A stretch of 64,000 bases of DNA, taken from assembly GCA_030068145.1 (NCBI GenBank), contig JAPJBO010000736.1:50880-114879 (forward strand), in the 5' to 3' direction. This stretch comes from Diplonema papillatum (taxonomy: Eukaryota > Euglenozoa > Diplonemea > Diplonemida > Diplonemidae). The notes beneath the pieces are model-generated. The model did no database searches and was not told the DNA's origin. It worked only from the letters and a program-made list of their open reading frames with translations. The first letter of the stretch is position 1; each line of letters begins with the position of its first letter. Positions 1-10,893 of this stretch are shown here, piece after piece. The position numbers and the translations under genes are program-made.

Positions 1-57
1 GAGGAGTCACAGGACCCGAAAGCAGCATCGAAACCCCAAGCCTAGTTCACGGGCTCA

Positions 58-1219
58 CTGGTGGCCGCATGCGGTCCGTGGCTGCAGCTGGCGCCGAGGC
101 CGCCCGGCCTGGAAGCCGCAGGCCTGCGCAGCCGGCTGGGCGAAGAGCCGGTCCTGCGTGGCGGCTGGTGACCGGGGTGCGGCAGTTCGTATCGGCGACA
201 GCCCGCTGCAAAGCGAGCCGAATACACCCAAACTACCGACAGACATCGACCGACATGGCTAGCTTTGGCTTTTTTTGTGCTTGTGCACACACCTCTCCAT
301 AGGCTTGTGTTCAGCACACGTCGAACTTCTGGGTCAACAAGAAACAGTAAAGGCGGGGATTGAAATGGGCAGGGGGGCGGGGCTCCGTACTGGTGACCGC
401 ATGCGGTTCGGTCCGTGGCTGCGGAATGGCTGCAGCTGGTGCCGAGGCCTGCAGCCGGCTAGGCGAAGTGCCGGTCTTGCGTGCAGCTGGTGGCCGGGCT
501 GCGGCAGTTCGTTCGACGGCAGCCCGCTGCAAAGCGAGCCGAATACACCCAAACTACCGACAGACATCGACCGACATGGCTAGCCTCGGGGTTTTTTGTG
601 CTTGTGCACACACCTCTCCATAGGAGCACACTTCCGGGTCAACAAGAAACCGCAAAGGTGGGGTTCAAAGGGCAGGGGGACGGGTGACCGCATGCGGTTC
701 CGATCCGCGGAATGGCTGCAGCTGGTGCCGAGGCCTGCAGCCGGCTAGGCGAAGGGCCGGTCTTGCGTGCAGCTGGTGGCCGGGCTGCGGCTGTTCGTTC
801 GAGCCCGCTGCAAAGCGAGCCGAATACACCCAAACTACCGACAGACATCGGCCGACATGGCTAGCCTCGGGGGGTTTTTATGGTAACAAGCTTGCTTGTC
901 TATATCAAAAAAAAAAAGTGTCGGATGGCAGCGTGCTGTGTTAAATCACTCAAAACAGGCTTTACACACGTACACACAAACAAAAAACATGCCGGCTGTG
1001 CCTACCCTAGAACAAATGGATCTACCGAACGTAGATTGGGATACCATCCCAGTCGTACTATATCCGGCAAGCCGCCCGGCTGCTGTGGGACGAAGACAAT
1101 GCGTTTTTTCCCGTGCACACACCTCTCCATAGGAGCACACTTCGAACTTCCGGGTCAACACGAAAACGCAAAGGTGGGGTTCAAAGGGCAGGGGGGCGGG
1201 GCTCCGTACTGGTGACCGC
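58..1219 (+). repeat. Tandem duplications of a gene 5' region (three truncated copies plus the functional one)
   Basis: A block containing the core GGTGACCGCATGCGG (variant in copy 1) starts near 60, 392, 684 and 1211. Each copy carries a GC-rich stretch matching the first ~55 codons of the gene starting at 1220. Copies 1-3 then switch at the sequence GCAGCCCGCTGC to a shared tail with ACCGACAGACATCG and the 'cacacctctccatag' segment, also seen at ~1115-1135. Only copy 4 continues into the open gene. Between copies 3 and 4, about 240 bp of unrelated sequence (roughly 870-1110, with an A11 tract) interrupts the unit. The duplicated unit therefore includes the presumed promoter and start codon. 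Confidence 0.75.
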
Positions 1220-3318
1220 ATGCGGTTCCGGTCCGTGGCTGCGGAATGGCTGCAGCTGGCACCGAGACCGCCCGGCCTGGAAGCCGCAGGCCTGCGCAGC
1301 CGGCTGGGCGAAGGGCCGGTCCTGCGGGGCAGCTGGTGGCCGAGCTGCGGCAGCTCGGCCGTGCGGCAGGTCGTCGACGGCAGCCCGCTGCGCCTTAAAA
1401 AGCTGGCCGGCGCCCCGTCGCAGCAAGTCCTGCGCTCGTACCCGCAGCCGGGCGCCGTGCACGCGACCGTTTGGCTGCAGGGACCCCTCGACTTCAGAGA
1501 AGCCGTCACCTTCCTCCGCAGGACCTTGCGCTTGCCAAACAGCGACGACCTCCAATACGACCCGGTGCTTGACATTCTAGGTATCGGCTCGTTTCTTTAG
1601 TTAACAAATGCACATCGTTGGTACTAGAAGTTGGAAATCCGCAGCGTACGTACACCATGAAACTTACCAAAGCAGGTACGTTCCGCTAGTGCGCACAAAC
1701 AAAAGGTACCCCTTGCTTGTTTGAAGCTTGCATCAAACAAGCATGAAAGGCTGAACTGCCTAAACATTTAACTAAGCTTTCCCCTTCGGCTCTACTCGTT
1801 CAAAGCGTGCAGAAGATACGTACCCAATAGGATGATAGGTGTAGGTGTGGTCCTCACAACCTTACAGAGTGTTCGTTCGTACCGGGTATCTGCGTACGTA
1901 TGCAAGGTACGAGCACTGATACCACACTATTTGAGAGTGCGCGGTATTGCCTGTCCCCCCATGTACAAGCAGTGGGGGCTCCAGTGTGCTGGTGGCAGCT
2001 GCAGACTCACCGCTCTCCCACAGGCCCGTCGCACAGTCTCCTCGACGGCTCGCGCTGCTTCCGCGTGACGGCGCGGAACCCATACGTGCAGGGCTTTTTC
2101 GACGTCAACAACCACGCCAGCAGCGCGTTGCCGGAGCACCACCCGCAGACTCCCGCCATGCGCATCGGCGACTTGGCCGTCGCCGGGGGCAGCCCGCGGG
2201 GCGCGGCAGGAGAGGCCGCCAAAGGGTTGGGGAAGGAGCACCTCCGCGCGGCAGCAGAGGAGCGGTATGAAAGCTCGTTTGTGCTGCACGACGTGCGCCT
2301 GCGGGAAGGAGACAGCGACCACGCGTCCATCGAGCGCACGCTGCACGACAGGGTCGACCTGCTGCGGGAGTACGGGTTCATCAACTACCACGCGGCGCTG
2401 CCGCTCGCTGCGGCCGCGGCGGCCGGCGGGCTCGCCGACTACGGCCGGGCAGCTGCCGACAAGGCGACGCGGGACGTCGATATCTTCTCGCTGCTGGCGC
2501 TCGGCGCGCAGGTGTCGCCAGCCCTCCGCGCCGCCTTCGTCTCGGCCGGCGGCGGGGAGGACGCCGCGGGCGAGGTGCTCGACTTGGTCGCGGGCAACGC
2601 GGACCGGTGCGAGTTTGCGGCGTCCCACGTCCCGCTGTCGGTCGTTCTCGCCGCCGTCGCGAAGGCTGCCGCGGCCGCGCCCGGCGGCGACGCCCCCCTG
2701 CAACTGCAGGTGCCGGAGGAAACCCGGCAGATCGTCCGCGAGTTCGGCTCGTCCTCGTTCCTGGCGAGTTCCCTCGTCGTGTCCCAGCTGCAGTGGAACA
2801 GCAGAGCTTTCCGGCGCCTCCAACTCCCGACGGATCACTGCGTGCCGCAGGATCACGTCATCACGCCCTCCGGCGAGATTCTCCCCCCTGGATCGTTCAA
2901 ACCGGAGGACTACACGGCTGCGGATGTCGTCATCTTCGACCCGGTGGCGGATTCGTACCGGAGGCTGGTGGTCGTCCCTGAAAACGTGGAGGTCCACTTC
3001 GAGCCGTCGCCGTACCTGCGGCTTGTGTCGGACCCCGAGCGCATCCACCACGACGTCGACGCGCCCGGCTGGCACGTGGCGGGGGACGGCGTGCGCCGCC
3101 TGAAGAAGTGGGCCTTCGAGAAGGATGCAGCGCCCATCGCCGCGTCGGGCTCGGCGCACGGCCCCGCCGAGCCGGCGAGCCTGACCCGCTGCGTCGCCGT
3201 CAAGATGACGCTGCCGGCCTCTTCCCACTTCATGAGCGCCGCCCACGCGATGTTCGAGCCTGTCATATGCCCCTGGTCCGCTGCTGCGAGAAACATCATC
3301 GACCTCAACCGGCTGTAG
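1220..3318 (+). CDS. Divergent TruD/PUS7-family pseudouridine synthase-like protein, active-site segment missing
   Basis: Two-exon model: 1220-1580 and 2024-3318, with a phase-1 intron (GTATCG...CCACAG) that joins the frames into ~551 residues. Matches to PUS7 as I remember it: the segment before the active site (HATVWLQGPLDFREAVTFL, residues ~81-99), the strand after it (DGSRCFRVTARNP, ~128-140), GFINY (~236-240), QLQWN before VPQDHV, YRRLVVVPENV (~431), and the C-terminal AVKMTLPASSHFMSAAHAMF (~512-531), equivalent to the PUS7 'ALKMDFSLPPSTYATMA' block. The catalytic GTKDKRA-type motif is absent, because the protein jumps from LQYDP to the following strand at the intron. The NYxGxQRFG motif reads NYHAALPLA. 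Known TruD/PUS7 enzymes isomerise uridine in tRNA and mRNA; this one is probably inactive or repurposed. The start is the first ATG of the only full-length copy in the tandem array. Family call is from memory, moderate confidence. Confidence 0.6.
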
Positions 3319-3673
3319 CTCCCTTTCGCCCATTCTTGGACACGGGGCACCACGTTACTGGCTCCTGCTCGATTTGCTGTCGTCTTTGAGACGGATGTCG
3401 TACAGTACTCCAAACGCCGTGCGCGAGAATACGGCGGTTCTGTTTGCCGGCATTGTCCTGCTCCCGTGTATTTGGGCAAACGGATGGTGTCCAGCTGATA
3501 AGCCATACCGACCTGTCGTCTAGTCAGACGGATTCTTCTCGCGCACCGCACGTCCTTCAATGCGAGCTCACCCGAGATGAAATCAGCGCATTGTATTCTC
3601 AGTCCAATGCCTCATAGCGCTTTCCACTCTCCCTCGTGTCAATACTGGCGACCGACTCAGCAGGCGTCGAAAG

Positions 3674-3815
3674 CAGCTGCCGGAAGATCCGTGCATCAAA
3701 AGCAACAGCAGCTGCCTAAACACCCGTGCGTCAAAAGTAACAGCAGCTGCCTAAATACCCGTGCGTCAAAAGTAACAGCAGCTGCCTAAATACCCGTGCG
3801 TCAAAAGCAACAAAC
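3674..3815. repeat. 35-bp minisatellite
   Basis: CAGCTGCC recurs at 3674, 3709, 3744 and 3779, an exact 35-bp period. The units contain CCGTGCGTCAAAAG (first copy diverged). The array sits about 65 bp upstream of the membrane-protein start codon. The rest of 3319-3878 shows no gene I can support. Confidence 0.9.
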
Positions 3816-3878
3816 ACCCAAGAGCAGGTATAGTCGACTTGCTGTCGTCAAGAAGGGGGGGCGGGGAGGAAAAAGGAA

Positions 3879-5306
3879 ATGGTGTCATGGGTAGGCACAG
3901 TGACCGCAATGCAGGTGCTGCTGGCGGTCGTCTTGGCACTGGCCGTTCCGACAGCGGTGATGTTCTTTGAGTACGTGGACAGCTGGGTCGTGATTACATG
4001 CGCGTGCGGCATCCCGGCGGCGATATCGTCCTCGGATCTGGTGCCAGGGGTTCTGAAGCGCAGAGGGTCGCAGCTGCTGTCCTTCTTCCACATGCTTTTC
4101 ATTGTGCCGATCGTTCCGCTGCTGATCTCCCTTTCGCTGAACATTCCCGTCGACGTCTTCCACTTCCTCGTAGAACCCATTCTGCGCGAAGGCAAAGTCG
4201 ACTCGACCGAAACCATCCTCCAGCTCGTAGCCCAGCTTCTGCTGCTGAGCTTCACGATGCTTCCTGTATACCACATCCTTCACACAACACTAGACCTCGT
4301 CGGCGACATGCTGCAACAATTCTTCTCGCAGGGAAGAGACATCAGCCCCGTGACCAAGGACCTCCTCACGAAGGTGCTGCCCGACGACCCTCTCCTGACC
4401 GTGTTCGCCATCGTGGCGCTGTACTTCTCGACGGTGTTGTTGCCGGTCTTGTTCTTGTATTCATCGCGAGACGTGCCGGACTACCAAACGGCCATGGCGA
4501 TCGTCAGCTGCGCCGAGTTGGGACTGCACGCGGCGTGCCTCCTTAAAAATATTTGCTCCGCGGAAAAAAAAGAACGCGCCGAGGCTCTCTCTAAGACCGC
4601 CCGCGAATCGCGTTTGTGCCAAGTCATTCTCTCCATCGTCGCTGCGCTGCTGCTGTGCTGGAGCGAGTCGCTTCACGTATCGCCGTTGTCCGCGGTTAGG
4701 CACTCGTTTGCGTATTTCCTCGGCACTGGCACTGTCCTCTGCTTCTCTCAGCTCACCCAGCTCGTCGTCCTTCGGTTTGCGGACTCAGTTCTCAACCCCC
4801 CGGACCTTTCGGGTAAGAAGCTGAGGCATTGGGTGGCGTCGGTTTTGTTCACGGCCTTCGCCTCCCTCCTCGCCGTGGCAAGCATGACCACGCGGCTGTT
4901 TGCGATGCAGGTCGTGGCAGGGACGACAGTCATGTGCCTGATCATGATCGTCCTGCCGCTGCCGTCAGGCGTCAAGCGCCTCGGCACAGTCATCTTCATG
5001 GCCGCAACGGTCGTCATCGCCTGCGAAGACAAGTTCGCGACGGAATTCGGACTCGCCATCCTCGTCCTGTCGACGCACATCCCCTTCGTCTCCGGCTCGC
5101 CGGCTTTTCTCTTCGGCCCCAGCGGCGCGAAGGACGCGAAAGAGCAGTTCCGACCACTTCTCGCATCGTTCCTGCGGTACCTCACGTACCCCATCAAATT
5201 CGCGTTCACCGCCGTCGTCATTCTGGCTATCCTATCGGCGTACCAGGAAACCAGCAGCTACAAAGACCACATGGTGTGCGACTTCTCTTTCTTGAAAGTA
5301 TGCTAA
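3879..5306 (+). CDS. Polytopic membrane protein of unknown family
   Basis: A single open frame of 475 codons from ATG 3879 to TAA. The protein is dominated by hydrophobic helices; I count roughly 11 to 13 segments, for example around residues 10-30, 66-92, 112-135, 170-193, 243-260, 271-300, 318-338, 342-365 and 440-460. Short charged loops (EKKERAEALSKTARES near 230) separate them. The number of helices suggests a transporter or channel-like fold, but I recognise no signature motif and assign no substrate. GC-rich codon use matches the neighbouring genes. The next gene is more than 2 kb away. I am confident it is coding; its function is unknown. Confidence 0.7.
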   Translation: MVSWVGTVTAMQVLLAVVLALAVPTAVMFFEYVDSWVVITCACGIPAAISSSDLVPGVLKRRGSQLLSFFHMLFIVPIVPLLISLSLNIPVDVFHFLVEPILREGKVDSTETILQLVAQLLLLSFTMLPVYHILHTTLDLVGDMLQQFFSQGRDISPVTKDLLTKVLPDDPLLTVFAIVALYFSTVLLPVLFLYSSRDVPDYQTAMAIVSCAELGLHAACLLKNICSAEKKERAEALSKTARESRLCQVILSIVAALLLCWSESLHVSPLSAVRHSFAYFLGTGTVLCFSQLTQLVVLRFADSVLNPPDLSGKKLRHWVASVLFTAFASLLAVASMTTRLFAMQVVAGTTVMCLIMIVLPLPSGVKRLGTVIFMAATVVIACEDKFATEFGLAILVLSTHIPFVSGSPAFLFGPSGAKDAKEQFRPLLASFLRYLTYPIKFAFTAVVILAILSAYQETSSYKDHMVCDFSFLKVC

Positions 5307-5738
5307 TACTGCAGGGAATACTTGACTAGACCTCTTGAGTTTGTGCGAACCACGATTTGGGGAGTCGGGAGAACCTACAAAGCTAAAAGCAGGACCGACC
5401 CCCCCATTCGTGAGAAAAAGCGAAGAATAAAAACACCTTCTTTTTTCCATCTATCTTTGCCAAGAGCTGCAGCTCAACTATTTCCGTGTTTTTTGTGGCC
5501 CTCGGTTAAACCTGGCGGCCCAGTCTTCCGTATGCGCAACGAGGGCAAATCGAGTGCAAACGAGCCGTGGAGTGGGACACGGCAGCACACCGACATGCCT
5601 TCTGCCGCCCTGTGTTAAAGCATTCTGCTTGTGACGAGCGCCTAGACCAGAGGATTCGTTGCAGGTTCAGACCGACGGTCTGAGTCTGCAAACCGGGGTC
5701 GGCCGGGGGAAAAACAATGTAGAAGAAAAATAGCCCTT

Positions 5739-5822
5739 TCTTGCTCTAAGAGAACCCATTCGTGAACGGTCACACGGAGACCCTAAAACCCTGGAATATC
5801 AAGCGAACTTTAACTCTAAAAA
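5739..5822 (+). repeat. Dispersed repeat, family 1 copy A
   Basis: This segment shares AAGAGAACCC, CGGCCACAC/CGGTCACAC, GAGACC and TCAAGCGAACTTTAA with 32172-32262 in the same order and spacing, but diverged at many positions. No coding potential or terminal repeats are visible. It could be a fragment of an inactive transposable element. Confidence 0.65.
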
Positions 5823-6169
5823 CGGAAACAACAGCGTTCGCAGGAAAGATGGGTGGGGGTGTAGAGAGCAGCGCACACTAAACGAAACAAAGCATATTCG
5901 TTCACATTTGTTAAGGGTCTCTGCTTTTAGATGCGAGGACAGCCGGGGAACCGGCCAGCTCTCCATGCGGCGCCTTCGGCGCACCTTGATAAATACCACA
6001 GCCCGAGCTCAAGCACCCCACCTACAAACACACAGGGATACTACGGCTTGGAGAGTGTGACCGGCAACTTCCCCGTTGACAACGGCAGCGGGTTCTCAGC
6101 ACCGCCCCGCGAACCGGCGGTATGCCTTGTGTTGCGGATTATGTGGGCCGCCTTGGATGCGTCTTACAA

Positions 6170-6490
6170 TGTTTTTTTTTTTTCTTCTTATCTGGCGGAC
6201 CAGGGAAAGCCTGCTACACGGGAGCCAAGCTTCACGTGTCGGCGGTACTGCAGAGCCACGGGCCTACGGGTCAAGTGGCTACCGATTTCCCAGACTAAAG
6301 CATCAAGGCTTGGCGCACCTTGGGGCTTGGCGCTCGCGCTGAACGCAAGCTCGTCGAGACGGTCAGCCGCAGGGCAGAGCGGACGGGGTTGTGGCACTGT
6401 GCTGCCTCCGACTCAAGCTTTGCAAGCTGTGGTTAACCGTCACGTTCCTGGACCAGGAGCGGCCTTTTTCTTCTTCTTATCTGGCGATAC
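6170..6490 (+). repeat. Dispersed repeat, family 2 copy A (SINE- or MITE-like)
   Basis: The segment begins with a T-run followed by CTTCTTATCTGGCG (~6183) and ends with a second copy of the same words (~6470-6486), so it is flanked by imperfect direct repeats. Its body (GCCTGCTAC, GGGAGCCAAGCTTCACGTG, GGTCAAGTGGCTACCGATTT, ACTAAAGCA, AAGCTTTGCAAGCTGTG) reappears inverted at ~18885-19075, where about 95 internal bases are absent. I see no clear tRNA A/B boxes and no open frame. Confidence 0.6.
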
Positions 6491-7648
6491 CAGTACCTGC
6501 CTCCTTAGAGAGCACATTTGCTCGGTATCAACGAACGTTGACAGCAGTTTAACCTGAACGCACATACAGGTCAAAATCCCTCAAATAGTACACCCTGTTG
6601 CCACATCAAAAAGCGTGCGAGCAATTTGACACGTAAACATGCGCAAGGATGATGTCACTGTCATTGTACAAGCCTCCCTACCGATTGGCTGTGGGCCGTT
6701 GCAGATCTACTCGGCAAACCTTTAAGAAGATGCTCCTCAGCACAGGAAAATAAAGCTACACCCGAATACGGAGTGCGAGTAAGTACCAACCTAATGACAA
6801 CAGATATGCAGTGGCAAAGTCGAGCCTGACGCCAGCGGAAATCCGCGCATCTCAGGGAAGGGCCGAAACATTTGGGGACGTGTTCGGCAGAAGTTGACAC
6901 AGCAAAAGGACGGCATCACCGGCGCGGCCGCATCAGCGGCGTTTGCTGCCCACGACACCCTCAAGGTATCCCATATCTTTTTCTTCTTCTTGCCAGCAGA
7001 AGCAAGGCGGCATTCCTCCGCAAGGCGAAGTCACGCGCCGGCCAGAGCGCCCCGGCGGCTCCTACTTCGGCGTCATCACCCACCGCAGCAGAACCGCAAC
7101 GCGCCTCCGAAATGACTTACGCCCACCGACTCTGTACGAGGCGACGAGAAACACCCCGGAGAGATGGTCCCTGCACTCGAACTCGTTTCTATCGGGAAAG
7201 GTCAGCACGGTAGCGATGACCACGAGAACCACATACAGGTGGGTGGAGAGAGGCCCTGGGACTGCTCAGGCGTGACTACCCGTTTCACATCTTCCCCAGG
7301 CCAAAGGAGCGCTCTATCACTAGGGGTCAAGTGGCTACGAGTTCCTAAAACAAACCATTAAGACGAGGCGTACAAGACGATCAACCACACCGGGTACGCC
7401 AAGTACCCAAGACACGGTCGAGTCTCTGTCTTTCGCTCACAAGCGAAAGGTAAGCTATAATGAACACATGTTCCGGATTCGTGCTTACCACGAAGTCACG
7501 GCAAGAAGCTCATGTGGAGAAAACCGTCCTATTCTAGCACCCGGCAACCAAGCCATGTGGCACCCGAAAAAGTGAGCGTTCCCTTGTCAAACTCTTGCCT
7601 CCACCACAGAAACATCTGTCAAGCGATGCGAAAGAGTTCACAAGCGCG

Positions 7649-8869
7649 ATGGGCGATGGTGATTGCTACCCACTCTGCGACCAACGATGGCATGGGCTCG
7701 ACATCATGGACCTCACCATTGCTGCGTCAATGTCATATGTGAACGTTACAAATGACGCCCCCGGCAACCAAGTTCTCGACGTACTTAACAACCCAGCGGC
7801 ACGTGATGTCGAGTTGGACGGAAAAGGGGATTGGGTAATTCGATACACGAATGTCCACAGCCCTGAATGGGTTGCATTCATCGACATACACTCGCCCTCG
7901 CGCAACGTGAGTATCATTGCAGTGCGAGGCTCATCCCAGCGGTTTATCGACTGGCTCGAGGACATGTCGCTGTTCGGGGAATCGTGCATCTTCGACCTGC
8001 TTTCCATTATTGTGCCAGGCCTCGGCTTTTGGCCGCCTGGCTTTTTCAGGGCATTCCTCGACGCGTACATGGGCACAATCGGCGCGTACTTCGGCACGAC
8101 CGAAAACTTCTACACGCCCGTGGTGGAGTATGTGCGGCGCAGCCTCGCAGGGTCGCCACGGAAGGTTGTCTTTGTCGGGCACTCGCTCGGCGGTGCTGTG
8201 GCAAAAATTGCGGGTTGCCTGGTGTCGCAGCCTGTGGTGGCTATCAGCTCACCGGGCATCGTCAACTCCCGGAAGAAGTTCTGGCACAACAACCAGGTTG
8301 TCCGCTCGTACAACATCCGGAAGTTCGTCACGAACGTCTACAGCGAGGGCGACTATGTGCCGGTATGCGTTTTACGCACCTTTTTTGACGGGGGCGCAAG
8401 CACACTTCCGGCTTTTAGTGCGACAGCTGCCAGCGTGCATGCAGGTGATGTTGGACAAGTGAGCACGACAAGTTATTTGATAGCAAGACTTCTTTCCCGT
8501 TACAGTTCTTTACCGACCCTCTCCACGGAAGCGAAGTGCAAGCATGCGGATTGCTAGACACTCTTGAACCCACTGATATCCGACAGCCAGGGGCTACAAC
8601 TGTTGACCATCTCCAGAGTGCCGAAGCCGACGGCGATGGATCTGGTAGGAAACGAACCACACCCCATTTTTCTTTGTCAGACCAATCCACGTTCTCAAAC
8701 CACACAGTCGGCTTCCGGGAAGCTCGGTGGCGCTGTTCATGAGCTGTACTGCTCCGCGGGCGCGGCGTGCCACTCTTTGCCGATGACTATGTGCGAGCTT
8801 TGGCACAAATGTCCAGCAGGTGCGACGGGCAGACAGTTGGTTGGCAGCAAGAGGCACATGCTGTGCTAA
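7649..8869 (+). CDS. Class 3 (fungal/plant-type) lipase
   Basis: Alpha/beta-hydrolase predicted to cleave acyl esters of glycerolipids. Exon 1 (7649-8362) carries the substrate-recognition region, a VRGSSQ strand (oxyanion side) and the nucleophile elbow GHSLGG with Ser at residue ~179, then SEGDYVP, the usual site of the catalytic Asp region. The intron (8363-8557, GTATGC...GCTAG, phase 0) joins to exon 2 (8558-8869), which supplies SDSQGLQLL and a Cys-rich tail with ACHSLPMTMCEL, like the 'CHS..TxCEL' end seen in some protist and plant class 3 lipases. Total ~341 residues. The first ATG in frame is 7649; an additional upstream exon is possible because a CCACAG acceptor-like site precedes it. 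A hydrophobic stretch near residues 115-135 may be a lid or membrane contact. Confidence 0.8.
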
Positions 8870-10040
8870 CCAAAGCGAACCCGAAAAGTTCAGCCAACCA
8901 CACTACGAAAGTACAATCGAATGCTCGTAGTTCTCAGACAATACCGACATTGGCAAACCTATTGCTCGCAGAGCCGAGATGTATTTTGCACTCTCGTCCA
9001 CGGAGCTTTGCCAGTCGGAAGGCAGTTTTGCTCGACGCCTGTTCATCCCACCCAGCTCTTGGCTGAGATCGTAGATCAATTGACAAACGTATCGTCTGCA
9101 TCTGAGCGCCGTGGTTCAGCTGGCACAGTTGGCACGAAGCCGATTGTTGCCCACCGCTTGATAAAAACCTACCAAAACCTACCCGATACCTTGACCTGAA
9201 GCTACAATTGTAAACAGGCCCAACTCCTAACGTCGTTTCGAGCTTGTAAACCCACAAAAGCCTGGGCGTGGTTTGACAGCAGCGTGCAGATGTTTACCCC
9301 CTGGTCGCCGCTAGCCCCGCGCGCTCCCGCGGTTGCGCTTCAGCAACTGTCGACGACCTCCTGTCGTGTGCAGACGAGCCCTGTCCTACACGTGCTCGCA
9401 GCGTGCCCGTCCTCCTTTTTCTTCTTCGCGTGCAGAATCGCAGACAACTAAGCCGCGACGATGCAATGCGTCGTGAATCGACAAGAAGGGACCTTCTAAA
9501 GATACGCTGGATAGAACGCCAAAGCTGAGAAGGATCTTCTAAAGATACGCTGGATAGAACGCCAAAGCTGACGACTTATTTCGGAATGCCCTCCTTCGTT
9601 GCGGCCCCCCTGCAGGCCCAGCGAAAGAAAGAACCTTGGGGGTTGAATGATTCCTGCTGCAAAGTTGCTGTTTGAAACCTGTGTTCTCATTAGAAAGTCC
9701 CATCGAGAACAAGGTATCCATCTTGTAACTTCGCAGACGGGAAGATCGAGGCCGTGTAGGCTACGGGTGTAGGCTACGGGTCCAGACGTTGGAATAGTTT
9801 CTGTTAGCCACCACAAGCGTCTCGTTCTGTCCTCCTGTTTAAGGGAAACGGCTTTATTGTTCCCCGTTCACGGTGGGGTCTTCGTGCTTGGTTTTTTGGG
9901 GAGCATTGGGACGCGAGCCGTCAGACGAGGCGGCCACATACGCGGCGTTCTGCGCGCTGCTACGTTTGGCAAACTGCTTGCTGGTTTGTGTCGATTGCGA
10001 AACCCGCGAAGGCTTTGGTCGGATTTAACTGATATTAAGC

Positions 10041-10235
10041 ATTTATTCGGCAAGATAATTCCCGTTTATTTTGCCGAGGTGTCGGTTTTAGTCCCGAGGG
10101 AGGCCCGAGGGGGGGTTTGCAACCCCGAGCCACGAGCGGAGCGAGTGGCGAGGGGTTGCAAACCCCCCCGAGGGCCTCCCGAGGGACTAAAACCGACACC
10201 GAGGCAAAATTGGCGGAAATTATTGCCGAATAAAT
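10041..10235. mobile_element. Foldback (MITE-like) palindrome of ~195 bp
   Basis: Ends ATTTATTCGGCAA (10041) and TTGCCGAATAAAT (to 10235) are inverted repeats. The inner arms, from GAGGTGTCGGTTTTAGTCCC to GGGACTAAAACCGACACC, are nearly perfect complements through a G/C-rich stretch, and the centre is GCCACGAGCGGAGCGAGTGGC-like. Both strands therefore show the same pseudo-frame. There is no open gene; it looks like a non-autonomous hairpin element. Confidence 0.75.
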
Positions 10236-10308
10236 GATTTTATTGGGAAAACTAAATTCCCGAGGATGGAAAGAAAACCACACTGCTTTGCAGTTATGTT
10301 GGTGTCTA

Positions 10309-10456
10309 GCAGAACGTTGCGTAGCAAATGTGCACGGCAGAACGTTGTGTAAGACGTTGAGCATATTGCTTTGCAGTTACGTTGGTGTTTAGCAGAACGT
10401 TGCGTAGCAGAACGTTGTGTGTCTGAGACATTGCGTAGCAGAACGTTGTGTAGGAG
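10309..10456. repeat. Short degenerate tandem repeat
   Basis: AGCAGAACGTTG(C/T)GTAG-type words recur about six times, interleaved with a duplicated TTTGCAGTTAYGTTGGTGT segment. No coding sense is seen. Confidence 0.6.
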
Positions 10457-10794
10457 TGGAGTTGTTGTAAGTGACGGGTCACAGATCAATGTGCCTGGTT
10501 GTTCTGCTGCAACTGGGGGAGTCCCGGCAGGTTGACGTTGTAGTTCACAACATACGATGCTGCTTGCATGGGCGCTTGCATGAAGGACTGCACAGGTGCT
10601 GTCGTGCTGGGTAGGACTGTTGGATGAGCGCTGCTGACAAGTGCTGCGGTTTTCTTTCTGCGAGGTCTTGATATGGATCAGAAAGGATGAATTAGACTCA
10701 AAACGAGCTCAAAACACGCGATTTCACTCACCACAGGGAGAAAAAATTTTTGCGAGGGGTCTCCCCTACAGATTTCTGCCTACGACCTTATTCT

Positions 10795-10893
10795 GCGCCG
10801 CCAGCTATTTTCAGTCGGAAAAATAAACGAATTTATTTCCCTAGGGACAATAAATTTCATTTATTTGTTTCGACTGAAAATAGCTGGCAGCGC
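10795..10893. mobile_element. Second foldback palindrome
   Basis: The left arm GCCAGCTATTTTCAGTCG (~10799-10816) is matched by the right arm CGACTGAAAATAGCTGGC (~10871-10888), and flanking GCGC words extend the match. The ~55-bp loop is itself palindromic around CCCTAGGG with AATAAA/TTTATT words. It may be a MITE or cruciform-forming element. Confidence 0.65.

Larger units (their letters stand above)
5307..7648. other. Intergenic spacer with dispersed repeats, no supported gene
   Basis: No reading frame here resembles a known protein. It contains a nested hairpin at 5659-5691 (stems TTGCAG/CTGCAA and CAGACC/GGTCTG), a dispersed-repeat copy at ~5739-5822 and a larger repeat at ~6170-6490, all listed separately. 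A short relative of the larger repeat (GGTCAAGTGGCTAC) recurs near 7325. Confidence 0.6.

Noticed and set aside
1927-3333. 468-codon minus-strand frame
   Set aside because: It is the Arg-rich antisense shadow of the GC-rich PUS7-like gene, with no family resemblance.
5298-5314. 17-nt intron-like segment (GTATGCTAATACTGCAG) at the end of the membrane-protein gene
   Set aside because: Has donor, branch-like and acceptor words, but splicing only changes the last few residues and gives no conserved tail.
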